A stretch of 64,000 bases of DNA, taken from the NCBI GenBank assembly GCA_963921195.1, contig OY992538.1, forward strand, positions 236,585,462-236,649,461. The letters are read 5' to 3'. The DNA is from Pegoplata infirma. Its lineage: Eukaryota > Arthropoda > Insecta > Diptera > Anthomyiidae. Shown piece by piece: positions 17,501 through 27,747 of this stretch. Below the pieces are notes generated by a model that saw only the letters and a program-made list of their open reading frames with translations, had not been told where the DNA came from and made no database searches. Within the stretch, counting starts at the first letter, position 1. The number at the start of each line of letters is the position of its first letter. The translations under genes and the position numbers were made by a program.

Positions 17501-17860
17501 TCATTTATTACATACTTAAACATATCAAAAAATTAGCCAAATCGAAGGGGATCATGTCCGAAATTGTGCGATTTGGCATTTATAATGCATAGGGTCCCAA
17601 CAGATATTTTGATAAGTAACGATCGGAATGACAAACTTTTATATACCTTCTACAACTCATTAGGTCTATTCGATTACCTTACTACAATCTACTATTTTTT
17701 ACTCATTTTACTACAGCTGGAAATTTTCAATACAAAAAGTAAACAAGACTTTCCAGTTGTAGTAAAAAATAGTAAGAAATTTGGGTAATCGAATGGAGCT
17801 ATTGTAAGTGAAAATTGTAAAAAGACAAATTATTCCGAAATCCAATTTTTTTTAATGCAA

Positions 17861-18091
17861 TTTACGTCAGAAATTTTAGTCTTGCCAAATTGAGCAATGT
17901 CAAAATTTGTTTTTTTTGCTTGTTTCTTTGTAAATAGAAGCAATTGTATTACTATTAAAATAAGTTGCGAATATTTTCTTGTAACGACGCATCATATAAA
18001 AGGTAATAGAAAAATAAAAATTTTAATAATTTTTTTTTTTAAGTTGCAATATTGTTGCAAGGGTCAACAATATCTAAAGCGGATACCCTGA
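17861..18091 (-). mobile_element. Short TIR element, family G, copy 3 (inverted)
   Basis: Runs from TTTACGTCAGAAATTTTAGT to GCGGATACCCTG and is the reverse complement of the 15537-15779 copy over most of its length. Confidence 0.6.
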
Positions 18092-18247
18092 TTATTTAAA
18101 AGTGTACCGCGCAAACTGGAATTTCGCAAAAAAAAACTTTAATTTGGCGAATCCCTCAACTAGTCTACGCGCCTGTGTTGTGTATTTATACTAACTACCT
18201 ATACTCTATATGTGTTAAAATACGAGGGGTACAAAATTTGTGTATGC

Positions 18248-18301
18248 TTATTCGGTGGTATTTTCTGTTGCCGCATCTGTTTTTACTTCTTCTGGTGTCA
18301 T
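18248..18301 (-). CDS. 17-codon open frame, possible uORF or first exon upstream of Gs alpha
   Basis: ATG at 18301 on the minus strand opens MTPEEVKTDAATENTTE and stops at TAA. The peptide is acidic and compositionally unlike the surrounding AT-rich translations. It lies on the Gs alpha strand, 4.3 kb upstream of its ATG, in a zone of lower repeat content, with a donor-like AAAG/GTAAAT just upstream (exon end 18450). It could be a uORF in a Gs alpha leader or chance. Confidence 0.25.
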   Translation of the reverse strand: MTPEEVKTDAATENTTE

Positions 18302-19000
18302 CGTCGTCAGTGTTTTTTTTTCATCAATAACTACAAACGAATGTGGTGTTTATATCGACAGATGGTAGGGTATTTCGTAGTTTAGTTGGTGAATGTTTGG
18401 GAAAATCTGATCCGATATTTAAGTAGATAAATCTACGGACGACATTTACCTTTAGTGTCGGTCGTTTTTGATAACACTGTGAATATATATTGAACATTCA
18501 TACATACATTGGGGGGATTTATTATATACATCCAACTTTGGTTATTTATATATATATAGACACCAAATATATACCCAACTCAATATATTTTATAATTTTA
18601 TACATATTTGAATCAAATAAAAACTTTTTTTTTTATATTTCACTTTTAGATTTTATTTTGCCATTTTTCTCTAACCTCTTCACTTTTTTTTCTTTTGACG
18701 TTTTATGTATATATAAACATTTTATCTTTATGAGAGTAAAAAAAAAGAATTATTGAATGGGTATAGTTGGTGTTAAAAATATCATTCATATCATTAATAA
18801 AATAATTTGTCTCAATATACAACAACACAGATAGAAGAATAGAAATGCACGACGAAAATATATAATTCGAAACATAAATCCACACAAAATTTTCTTTGCA
18901 ACAAAATATTATCTATCTACCTACCAGTCAGTCAGTGTAGATATAAATTATTAATATTTTTTTTCTTCTCTTTATTATTTATTTTCTTATTGGTGTGTAG
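18302..19000. other. Possible Gs alpha promoter/leader zone; otherwise no gene seen
   Basis: A candidate minus-strand leader exon would end at 18450 (CACTAAAG before GTAAAT). That frame has a TAA just before the junction, so it adds no AUG to Gs alpha. No core promoter element is convincing. 18540-18720 is TA-rich microsatellite-like sequence. Confidence 0.25.
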
Positions 19001-19103
19001 GGGAAAAACCAGCACAGGAATTAGTTAATTTTTACACAAATACTATAACTCCAGTACACAGTACAACTGAATTCCAGGAATTGTTTGAACATGGTATTGA
19101 ACG
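19001..19103 (+). CDS. Possible isolated coding exon, unknown product
   Basis: After a good acceptor (TTCTTATTGGTGTGTAG) one frame is open and protein-like: EKPAQELVNFYTNTITPVHS, then TTEFQELFEHGIERF, up to a donor-like CG/GTTTAAG. The other two frames stop at once. No upstream or downstream partner exon could be found on the plus strand, and I do not recognise the family. It may be a genuine exon of a gene with remote exons, or a captured fragment. Confidence 0.3.
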
Positions 19104-19358
19104 GTTTAAGAATTTTTCTTTTTTAATTTTATATTTTATATGAATTAAAGATTTTTATGAAATTTTACTCACTTTATTCTGTACAATATAAATCACTGCG
19201 AAAAGTAGTGTTGCAAAAGTACCCAATATTAATGACACCGGTTATCGAGTAAGTGGTAACGTAGTAACCGGTAATTGAAAAAAAAAAATTAAGGGCATTT
19301 CCAGTGGTTGCTTGAAATTGTAACGAATTTCTGTTTTTGAAATTCTGAGGGTCTACTG

Positions 19359-19672
19359 CTATGGGTCCCAACCTTTGATTCTCGCCCACTGGGGGGCAAT
19401 TTGAGCAAATTTTCAAGATTTTTTTAGTGAAATTAACTACAAAAACTATTTTTTTGCCAAATTAACTACAAAAAAATATTGCTAATTTCTTAACATTTTT
19501 ACTAAAAAATTAATTTAAATGCTTATTTTACAAAAACTTTGTAAACAAGTAGTAATTTTTCATTAGAAACAAAAATAAGAAAAACCAACAAATTTTTCCT
19601 TAGTGTAGGGGGACAAGACAATTTTTTTAACTTAAAAGTGGGGCGTGGCGTAAAAAAGGTTGGGAACCCTTG
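19359..19672. mobile_element. hAT-type MITE with 8-bp duplication
   Basis: 314 bp with ends CTATGGGTCCCAACCTTTG and AAGGTTGGGAACCCTTG, flanked by GTCTACTG (19351-19358) and GTCTACTA (19673-19680). GGGTTCCCAACC-type tips and 8-bp duplications are typical of hAT elements. It has no coding capacity. Confidence 0.8.
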
Positions 19673-19725
19673 GTCTACTACGTAAACTCAAATCTTAACG
19701 AAAATCGATTCATGCCCAATTCACA

Positions 19726-20007
19726 CACGCAAAAAAATATTTTACCAAGCGCTTGGGAGGAATCACATTAAACAAGATTTTTGCGCATATTATGCGAGAA
19801 CTAATAATATTTTACCAAGCTCTTGCATAATTATACCTAACTTTGCAAACGTTTCAAGAAATTTCCCATGAGCTTGCATAATTTTACTAACTTTAAGATA
19901 AAACAAGCAAACGCTTGGTAAAATGTTATACGTTTTTGCATAATATACGAAAAAATATTGTTTAACGTGATTACTCCCAAGCGCTTGGCAAAATATTTTT
20001 TTGCGTG
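19726..20007. mobile_element. CACGCAAAA-tipped MITE (282 bp)
   Basis: Ends are CACGCAAAAAAATATTTTAC and its complement. Long palindromic arms (CCAAGCGCTTGGGAGGAATC) are followed by the internal motifs AAACGCTTGGTAAAAT and GAGCTTGCATAATT. The tips are shared with the larger elements at 20951 and 24731. Flanks read CA on both sides rather than TA. Confidence 0.75.
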
Positions 20008-20572
20008 CACCTGAAGTGAAATCTCTTTAGAACGACAGATACAAAAACAAAATACATGGTGGCTCGTTTTTCCCATTTTCTTAAGCCGCCCAGAGACACA
20101 ATACATGTTGGATGACTTGTTAGTTGACGAAAAAATATTTTCAAAATACACTTATCCGACATATTTATACACATGTTGGATGACCGCTCATTTTTTTAGA
20201 ATTCTTGAAGGAGTAACATGAAAATTTTTTTTATTTTTCAACTCTTTTTTATGTTTTTTTAATATATTTAGGTTAAAATTTACTTTTTAACATCATTGCT
20301 TTATACAAAAACATTACTTTGTGAAAAACAATAACAAATAATGAATTAAAACGTCTCTGTTCGTACAACGGTCAGATGACAAGTCAATACACCATCCGAC
20401 ATGTCATCCAACTTTTCATCCGACCATCGAAAAATCAAAACTTTTTGATTTTTCATCCGACCAGCCATCCGACCATCCGACAGCCCCATACACGAGAAAA
20501 ATTACATTGGTCATCCAACAAGTCATCCAATTTGTTTGAAATGTATGGGAGCCTTTAGTTTCTTCTTTTCTA
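20008..20572. repeat. CATCCGAC-rich non-coding stretch
   Basis: Contains many copies of CATCCGAC / TGGATGAC in both orientations (about 20108, 20156, 20176, 20394, 20404, 20419, 20454, 20465, 20473, 20511). This looks like an inverted-repeat element with degenerate arms, but I cannot fix its ends. No gene. Confidence 0.45.
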
Positions 20573-20950
20573 CACTCAACCAAAAATCATTGTATTCCCA
20601 AAGAAAATCATTGTAAATTCAACAGAAATCATTGTTGATTTTGACCCTACAAATATTTATGTTGATTTCAATAAAAATTGTTGTCAGTTTTTGTAAAAGT
20701 TGATCAACTCGTTCTTTTGTAAATCAACTCGTATTTTTTGTAAATTCAACTCATATTTTTGTTAATATAAGAAATTTTATTAATAAAAAAAACTTGTTGT
20801 TATTTGTAAATATTCTTTTATTAAGCATAAATCACAATATTTTTGTATTATCATCGGCTTTTTAAGCTGCAATATTTGAAGATTTTCACAAATATTTTCA
20901 CACACACTTCGTTTATTCATGTTATGCCATTCTCCAGTTTTCTGATGATA

Positions 20951-22317
20951 CACGCAAAAAAAAATCTGTGTAAGATTGAGCAATCCTACTTGGTAAAACT
21001 TTTTTCATACCAAAAAAAAATTTTTACCAAATTTTTGCTAATATTATGCTTGTCGATGTTAAAGTAACATAATTCATTTTTTATGTAAAATAACCAAGTA
21101 GCTTGCACAATAACGCAAATTACCTGCACAAAAATTTATCGAAAGAAAACAACAAAAAAACAAATACAGACCGCCATTTTCATTTTTTTTGTGTGCGTTG
21201 TTTGTTTATTTTTTGTGTTATAAAAACGTAAAAAGGAAATTGATAAATAAAATAAAAATAAATTAATAAATAAAAATAAATAATTAGTTTTCTAAAAGAT
21301 AAATAAATGCAAGATAAAAGAATGTTAAAGTTAATTTTGCTTTCATCACTTAAAACACCATTCATTAAGAAAAACCAATGGAGTCCCAGACGTATGTTTC
21401 GATGAATAACAAATGGAATGATAAAGTGAGTATACCCGCATTCCGAAGACACCAATAAGGTTTAATAGATTTTTAGTGTTTGAAACCGGTATGGGAAATA
21501 CCAGAAATGTCTATAATTTTTAGAAATTCAATTTTCTTCTGCATTTTTTCAACTTGAACCCTTATAAAAATTAGTGTTTGGTAATAATTTTCTATTTTTA
21601 CAGGGTACTGCTAAATAAATTTTTGAAGCTATGGCGAATCCTTCACTACAATAAGGAGCGTGGACACCAATCCTGCCTTTTGGTATAAAATTAAAACCTA
21701 AAAACCCAAAGCCAAGGGAGTCCATACCTGTTTTGAGTTACAAATGGAATGACAAAGTAAGTGTTCCTCCTTACCAAGAGACCAATGGGGTTTACCAATT
21801 TTTTAAATTAAAAATATATGTTTTGTAATAATTTTCTATTTTTACAGGATGCTTTTAAATAAATTCGTGAAGCTATAGCGGATCCTTTACTTCAAGAAGA
21901 AGCGTAGGCAGCAGTCACTCGAGAAAATTGTACAAAAAGGGTCAGTTGGTCGGTGGTAAATTAAATCCTACACAACATTTATTACATTAATATGGATTTA
22001 TTCTGTGAAAATTTTAAATTCAACAAATATACAAATTTTTACAAAAATTGATTGAAAATTTATTTTAGCATAAATGTGGTAATTTTTAGCATTATTTTTA
22101 GTCATCTTTTCTAATAATTTTGGAATATTTCACCATATCTCTTTTGTTATATTTTACCAAGTTTTTACTTAAATAGCATTAGCATTTTCTTCAAAATTTT
22201 TTACATAAGTGTTTTGGCTAAATTACGAAAACTACTTCGTCGGTTGTAGTTTTAGCATATTTTTGGTAAAATTATGCCAGATTTTTGCTCACTCCGACAC
22301 AAGTTTTTTTTTGCGTG
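20951..22317. mobile_element. CACGCAAAA-tipped element M, copy 1
   Basis: CACGCAAAAAAAAATCTGTG at the left and ACACAAGTTTTTTTTTGCGTG at the right are complementary with little loss. TA flanks both ends (20949-20950, 22318-22319). The K copy 2 site near 28070 (TAATGACACCAAATC) is uninterrupted. The interior contains a diverged tandem repeat (21350-21960). Confidence 0.75.
21350..21960. repeat. Diverged tandem units inside M copy 1
   Basis: The block AACAAATGGAATGAnAAAGT ... AATTTTCTATTTTTACAGG ... AAGCTATnGCG(A/G)ATCCTTnACTnCAA occurs twice (from about 21405 and about 21750). 44446-44520 in TBPH intron 1 carries an inverted match to about 21495-21570 (CAGAAATGTCTATAATTTTT). Confidence 0.6.
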
Positions 22318-22385
22318 TACCAAACAAAATCCTTAAAAAAAAACAAAAAAGTTTTAATATAGTATGAATACATAAAGTAATCAAT

Positions 22386-22870
22386 AGCGGTATTCATTTA
22401 ACCGTACAAACACCTCGTATACCGTGTATATCTGGTTAGTTTACACAATTATTGTCAAAAATATTTTACGAGGCCTGATATATTTGTACACATATTTTGG
22501 TGCGTAAACTTGTATCGTATAATTATACAGGTTTAGGATTGCCAATGTTCAAATAATTTTGATATTTTTTTGCTATTTTTTGTTTTTTTACAATTTGGCA
22601 ATCTTGTTAAAAATGACAAATATTAAAAAAATAAAATGAAAAAGTATTTTTGTTTGCAGTAAATTTATTAATTTATTTAAAATTTATTAATTGTTTGAAA
22701 TTTTGTTTTATTAGTGGCATTGTAAATTTTCCAAATACAAAAATTATTTTTTTGTTTTGACAATTGTGTAAGTAATACCAGGTAATCAAAAAGGGGCATT
22801 CATAAAAACCACCTCGTATAATTACACAAATACGAGTCGCGTATAAATATACGGTTAAATGAATACCACT
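22386..22870. mobile_element. MITE L, AAT duplication
   Basis: AGCGGTATTCATTTAACCGT ... ATACGGTTAAATGAATACCACT, flanked by AAT (22383-22385, 22871-22873). K copy 2 has the unoccupied site (AACCAATGTATTTT, about 28127), confirming the ends and a 3-bp duplication. Confidence 0.8.
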
Positions 22871-23269
22871 AATGTATTTTTTTACTTACCAAATATTTAC
22901 AAATCAGATCCTATTTTTATTTATTTTTATAATATTAAATTTTTTATAAAAAACAAACACATAAAATAATTTTATAAGAGATAAACACGATTCACATTGC
23001 TACCAACTCACTCGTCACTCGTTAATAATAAAAAAAATGAACGAACAGGGTTGTTTTTTCTATTTTGGTTTATCTATTGAATTCTGTATAAGCGTTGTAA
23101 AAAGTTGATTCAACTTTACTGATTATTCAACGATATCAACATTAATTTTTGTTGAATACGGCATTATTCTGTAAAACTTGATCTACAATGGGTTTACTAA
23201 TTTTTATACTAAGATATTTCTATGAGTGTAGCTTCACGAACATAAATTTTTAATTTAAAAAACTAGTAA

Positions 23270-23421
23270 AGGTACATACAGACGACGCAATATTATGTAC
23301 AATATTCAATTATATTGATGGTGTGTGGGTAAGATTGACCATTGTACAATCGTCAATATTACCCACACACCTTCAATATAATTGAATATTGTACATAATA
23401 TTGCGTCGTCTGTAGGTACCT
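23270..23421. mobile_element. Palindromic MITE B, copy 1 (152 bp)
   Basis: AGGTACATACAGACGACGCA ... TGCGTCGTCTGTAGGTACCT, flanked by TAA on both sides (23267-23269, 23422-23424). The whole element is one hairpin with arms of about 70 bp and very few mismatches. Other copies: 23897-24036, 29708-29852, 30047-30198. Confidence 0.9.
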
Positions 23422-23458
23422 TAAACCCCATTGGTCATTTGGTTAGGAGGAACACTTA

Positions 23459-23796
23459 AGCTGCCCATTCACTTGCAATATTATTGTTCAACTTTTCAAA
23501 TTGTACAATAATATCGCTTGTGTGTATGTAATATTTACGGTTGTGCAATATATTGGAGAATATCAAAACACTTTTGATATTTATTGTACAAACAAGAATA
23601 CTGCAATATATTTTATCAGTGTGTTGTCTATATTGTACAACTTTTATTATGTTATGTTTATGTTTATATCTTGTACAATATATTGGGTTTAAGTATTGAG
23701 CAATTTTATTTGCTGTGTAGGGTAAAACGACAATAATATTGTAAAATATTTTTTTTTTTTAAGTTGAGCAATTTTATTGCAAGTGAATGGGCAGCT
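23459..23796. mobile_element. MITE, TTA duplication (338 bp)
   Basis: AGCTGCCCATTCACTTGCAA ... TTGCAAGTGAATGGGCAGCT is perfectly inverted at the tips, with TTA at 23456-23458 and 23797-23799. The flanks (GGAGGAACACTTA / TTACTTTGTGATTCC) rejoin to the sequence found inverted at about 21745-21775, so the site is known. Consistent with PIF/Harbinger. Confidence 0.85.
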
Positions 23797-23835
23797 TTAC
23801 TTTGTGATTCCATTTATAACTCATCAAAACAGCTC

Positions 23836-24310
23836 TCGAGCGAGATGAAAGATACCAGTTTTACAGTGAGAATGCAGATTTTTTTTGTCTCTCTTTAGGT
23901 ACCTACAGACGACGCAATATTATGTACAATATTCAATTATATTGAAGGTGTGTGGGTAATATTGACGATTGTACAATGGTCAAACCATCAATATAATTGA
24001 ATATTGTACATAATATTGCGTCGTCTGTAGGTACCTTTTGCTTTGCGTTTGAACTTTAGTTTGGCATTGCCAGAATTTTCCAATTATCTTTGGTGATGCC
24101 AGATCTAAAAAACGGTCGATGGATTACTATGTCACTATGGGCACACACATAGTGACATAGTAATCCATCGACCGTTTTGTAGATCTGGCATCACCAAAGA
24201 TAATTGGAAAATTCTGGCAATGCCAAACTAAAGTTCAAACGCAAAGCAAAGAGAGACAAAAAAAAAATCTGCATTCTCACTGTAAAACTGGTATCTTTCA
24301 TCTCGCTCGA
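23836..24310. repeat. Near-perfect foldback with MITE B inserted in one arm
   Basis: Outer tips are TCGAGCGAGATGAAAG and CTTTCATCTCGCTCGA. The arms (about 160 bp each) pair almost without mismatch around a loop at about 24140-24147. The left arm is interrupted by MITE B copy 2 (23897-24036); the right arm has the intact site (GCAAAGCAAAGAGAGACAAA). Confidence 0.85.
23897..24036. mobile_element. Palindromic MITE B, copy 2 (140 bp)
   Basis: Ends AGGTACCTACAGACGACG / CGTCGTCTGTAGGTACCT, flanked by TTT on both sides. The complementary arm of the surrounding foldback shows the unoccupied site with a single TTT, so the 3-bp duplication is measured directly. Confidence 0.9.
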
Positions 24311-24400
24311 ATTTCGGTTTGTGATAAAATTTCGTAAACAATACCATATGGTTTTTGTTTACTACTTTTTCAAATGCCATTTGTTGGACTACTCTATGAC

Positions 24401-24700
24401 CACAGACTATAAACAGACTCGACAGTAGAGTTTTATTAGAAAAAATGGGGAAAAACCAAGCGATTTTAGGATAAAACAGAGCGGTTTTTAGTCCGTTTTA
24501 CGCTAACATGGCAACACTTTCTACGACTTAGGAGTGAGTGAAACAACAAAAACCGATCTGGCATCTATTTTTCTTATGGCGCGTTATATCAGTTTTCTCT
24601 TTCTAACCTAATTCGTAGAATAATTTGAAAATATTAACCATATGGTTCAGAACTACTTTTTTGACACCTGTCACTTATGTCGAGTCTGTATTAGTCTGTG
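24401..24700. mobile_element. P-superfamily-like MITE D, copy 1 (7-bp duplication)
   Basis: Ends CACAGACTATAAACAGACTC and GAGTCTGTATTAGTCTGTG, flanked by CTATGAC on both sides. Copy 2 (62603-63560) also has a 7-bp duplication (CCTTTAC). 7-bp duplications with CA-starting tips are known from the Galileo/1360 branch of the P superfamily; that placement is inference. The interior (GGCAACACTTTCTACGACTT, AACAAAAACCGATCTGGCAT) is well conserved between copies. Confidence 0.75.
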
Positions 24701-25223
24701 CTATGACTCTGGGCAACAGTGTTGTACGTGCACGCAAAAAAAATCTGTGTCAGATTGAGCAATCCTACACAGAAAAAAAAAGTCGAGGTAATGTTATCTA
24801 GGCTGGCTTAGGTGAATTATTATTGTATGAAACTTAAAAGCCACGATTTATTACCTATGCCACCAGTATAATTTTACTTTACAATTTCAACAATTAACCA
24901 TGTAAGATTTACAAAGGAAAATAGATAAAATTTCGAATTTAGTTTTATTTTGTTTTTTAGTGTCATTTTGAATTTTCGTTGTAAAAAAAAAATTTAATTA
25001 AAAAAATATATTGTACATAAATTGTAAAAAATATTGTAAATAATTTATTAATACATACATATGTATGTATAAATATAAAAAAAAACAATAATAATGAAGA
25101 TACTCAGTGATTCCATCTTCAATGCACTTTCTGATGAGCCCAACATTCCTTAATTTATATCGTTGTCACATTGATATCTCAACGCGGTAAGTGATAACGA
25201 AATTAAAATTAAGAACTTATTTA

Positions 25224-25352
25224 CCCCCAGTTTCCGTATGACGAACGATAGACGAACGTCAAAAAATTACATGTATTTTGTTTTTGTTACAATAACAAAA
25301 TACATGTAAATTTTTGACGTTCGTCTATCGTTCGTTATACGGAAACTGGGGG
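25224..25352. mobile_element. Palindromic MITE I (129 bp), TTA duplication
   Basis: CCCCCAGTTTCCGTATGACG and its complement form a full-length hairpin around GTTTTTGTTACAATAAC. TTA on both sides. A half copy (TAACAATAACAAAATACATG ... TACGGAAACTGGGGG) lies at about 36872-36925. Confidence 0.85.
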
Positions 25353-25547
25353 TTAGTTGTTAATGTTTTGCTTCTCATTCTTTATAGGAATGAGCAGTAA
25401 CAGGAACTAACTAGTTCGTCGCCTTTCGAGCTGTACTAACGCTTTGAATGAGTCATCGGCAAACAAACCAGACGATTATATTTATAACACAATCCACGTC
25501 ACAAGGTGCACCACGGACCAGCGTAATATTGTAATATAGAATTTTTA

Positions 25548-26935
25548 TTATCAGAACCTGAGACTTCTCCTATTGGAAAAATGTTTCTCAATCTGAGGCT
25601 TTTTCTATAGGAAAACTGTTTCCGAATCTGTCACTTTTTTATATGACAAATGTCTCAGAATCTGAGATTTTTCTATAGGAAAAATGTCTCAGAATCTGAG
25701 CCTTTCTATAGGAAAAATTTCTCAGAATCTGAGACTTTCTGTAGGAAAAATGTCTCAGAATCTGAGACTTTTTCTATAGGAAAAATGTCTCAGAATCTGA
25801 GACTTTTTCTATAGGAAAAATGTCTCAGAATCGGAGACTTTTTCTTTTTCCTATAGAAAAAGTCTCAGAATCTGAGACTTTTTCTATAGGAAAAATGTCT
25901 CAGTATCTGAGACTTTTTCTACGGGAAAAATGTCTCAGAATCTGAGACTTTTTCTATAGGAAAATGTCTCAGATTCTGAGATATTTTTCCTATAGAAAAA
26001 GTCTCAGATTCTGATACTTTTTCTATAGGAAAAATGTCTTAGAATCGGAGTCTTTTTCTATAGGAAAAATGTCTCAGAATCTGAGACTTTTTCTATAGGA
26101 AAAATGTCTCAGAATCTGAGACTTTTTCTAAGGAAAAATTTTTCCTATAGAAAAAGTCTCAGATTCTGAGACATTTTTCCTATAGAAAAAGTATTAGATT
26201 CTGAGACATTTTTCTAATAGAAAGTCTCAGATTCTGAGACATTTTTTCTATAGAAAAAGTCTCAGATTCTGAGACAATTTTTCTATAGAAAAAGTCTCAG
26301 ATTCTGAGACATTTTTTCTATAGAAAAAGTCTCAGATTCTGAGACATTTTTTCTATAGAAAAAGTTTCAGATTCTGAGACATTTTTCTAATAGAAAAAGT
26401 CTCAGATTATGAGACATTTTTCTAATAGACATTTTTCCTATAGAAATAGTCTCAGATTCTGAGACATTTCTCCTATAGAAAAAGTCTAAGTTTCTGAGAC
26501 ATTGTTCCTATAGAAATGTCTCAGAATCTGAGACATTATCTTAGAATCTGAAATTTTTTTACAGAAAATGTGTCTCAGAATAAGCAATTTTTCTATAGCA
26601 AATATGTCTCTTCATGTGAAATTTTTTATATCAAAAATGCTTCAGAATCTGAGATAATTTCTATAGAAAAATGTCCCAGGATTTATGATTTTTTTTTTTT
26701 ATAAAAAAAAAAAAATATCACAGATCTAATATTTTTTTTATAAAAAGAATGCCACATAATCTGAGATTTTTTCTATAAAAAAAAAATTTCACAGAATCTG
26801 ATAATTTCTCTATAAAAAAATGTCTTGATACCAGAGATTTTTTTCTATAGAAAAAAATGCCTCAATACCTGAGATGTTTTCTATAAAAAAAGTCTCAGTA
26901 TCTGGGATTATTTCTGTAGAAAAAGTATCTCAGAA
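25548..26935. repeat. Minisatellite of palindromic 35-bp units
   Basis: Units of about 35 bp consist of TCTCAGAATCTGAGA plus CTTTTTCTATAGGAAAAATG. The core is itself an inverted repeat. Orientation of the CTATAGGAAAAA part flips at about 25850, 25975 and 26135. Units at the right end (after about 26520) are progressively degenerate. A few units also occur at 34735-34800. Non-coding. Confidence 0.9.
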
Positions 26936-27083
26936 TATTCTTTAAAGATAAGAAAAAAATTGTAATTCACAATTGAAATAAAATATTTTTTTACAAATAA
27001 AAACATAATAAAATCAATTATTTTTTTTATTTGAGTGTGGAATTATTAATAGTTTGCTTATTAACAAAATAAAATAGATAATC

Positions 27084-27526
27084 AATGACACTAGGGTATC
27101 CAACTCTATTGACTCATTGGAGCATCGTCGGAATGTGGGTTGTGTGACTCTGTTCTATCGATATTACCATGGAAAGTGTTCTGCTGAGATAAGTGAACTT
27201 ATCCCTAGAGCCCGAGTTTTTGTTCGAAACACTCGGCTGTCTAGTAGATCACATCCGTTTGTTGTCGATTGTCCAGTTGATCGCACAGCGCATTACAGAG
27301 AAGGTTCGTTTATCAGTCGAACTAGCCGTATGTGGAATAATCTCCCCGCAGAGGTCTTTCCAGTTTCTTTCAATGTAGATAAATTCAAGTCAAATATACA
27401 CAAACACTACTCCCTCTTTCCTCCTCCTCATAACCTATTTTCCTGATATCAACACAATGCATTGCATTAGTAGGGGCATCCCCTGAGTGTTGGTTCATCG
27501 TAAAAAAAAAAAAAAAAAAAAAAAAA
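27084..27526 (+). mobile_element. 5'-truncated non-LTR retrotransposon (LINE) tail with poly(A)
   Basis: The frame runs NDTRVSNSIDSLEHRRNVGC, continues through VTLFYRYYHGKCSAEI, SFISRTSRMWNNLPAEVFP and FKSNIHKHY, to a TGA at 27444-27446. A 3' UTR and 25 A residues (27502-27526) follow. EHRR..LTLFYRY.HG and RMWN-LP-VFP are the familiar C-terminus of jockey/CR1-type reverse transcriptases. The reading frame has no stops, so it is relatively young, but the catalytic part is absent. Confidence 0.85.
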
Positions 27527-27747
27527 TATTGTCTAAAAACTTTGTAGGCTCTATGTTATCTTGGCACTTAGATAAAGTTATACTATGTTTTTAGGTAATA
27601 TTACCTCGATTTTTTTTTGTGTGTACTTGGTAAAATTTTTTTCATACCAAAAAATTTTTTTACCAAATTTTTGCTAAAATTCTGCTTGTCGATGTTAAAG
27701 TAACATAATTAGTTTTTTATGTAAAATAACCAAGTAGCTTGCACAAT

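Larger units (their letters stand above)
20573..23228. mobile_element. CACTCA-ended element K, copy 1 (carries two nested elements)
   Basis: Starts CACTCAACCAAAAATC after TA and ends ATTTCTATGAGTG before TA. The segments 20631-20950, 22318-22385 and 22871-23228 match K copy 2 (27748-29708) closely (GTTGATTTTGACCCTACAAA, AAAAGTTGATCAACTCGTT, GATCTACAATGGGTTTACTA). The parts absent from copy 2 are the elements at 20951-22317 and 22386-22870. No transposase is seen. Confidence 0.7.
24768..27623. mobile_element. CACAGAAAA-tipped element N
   Basis: CACAGAAAAAAAAAGTCGAGG ends at left and CCTCGATTTTTTTTTGTGTG at right are complementary. TA lies at both flanks. M copy 1 shows the uninterrupted site (CAATCCTACTTGGTAAAAC). 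The contents are a palindromic MITE (25224-25352), a minisatellite (25548-26935) and a LINE tail (27084-27526). No transposase. Confidence 0.75.

Noticed and set aside
25548..26935. CRISPR-like array of regularly spaced short repeats
   Set aside because: No unique spacers: the spacer portion is repeated too. Units are palindromic, orientation flips, and the host is an animal. It is a minisatellite.
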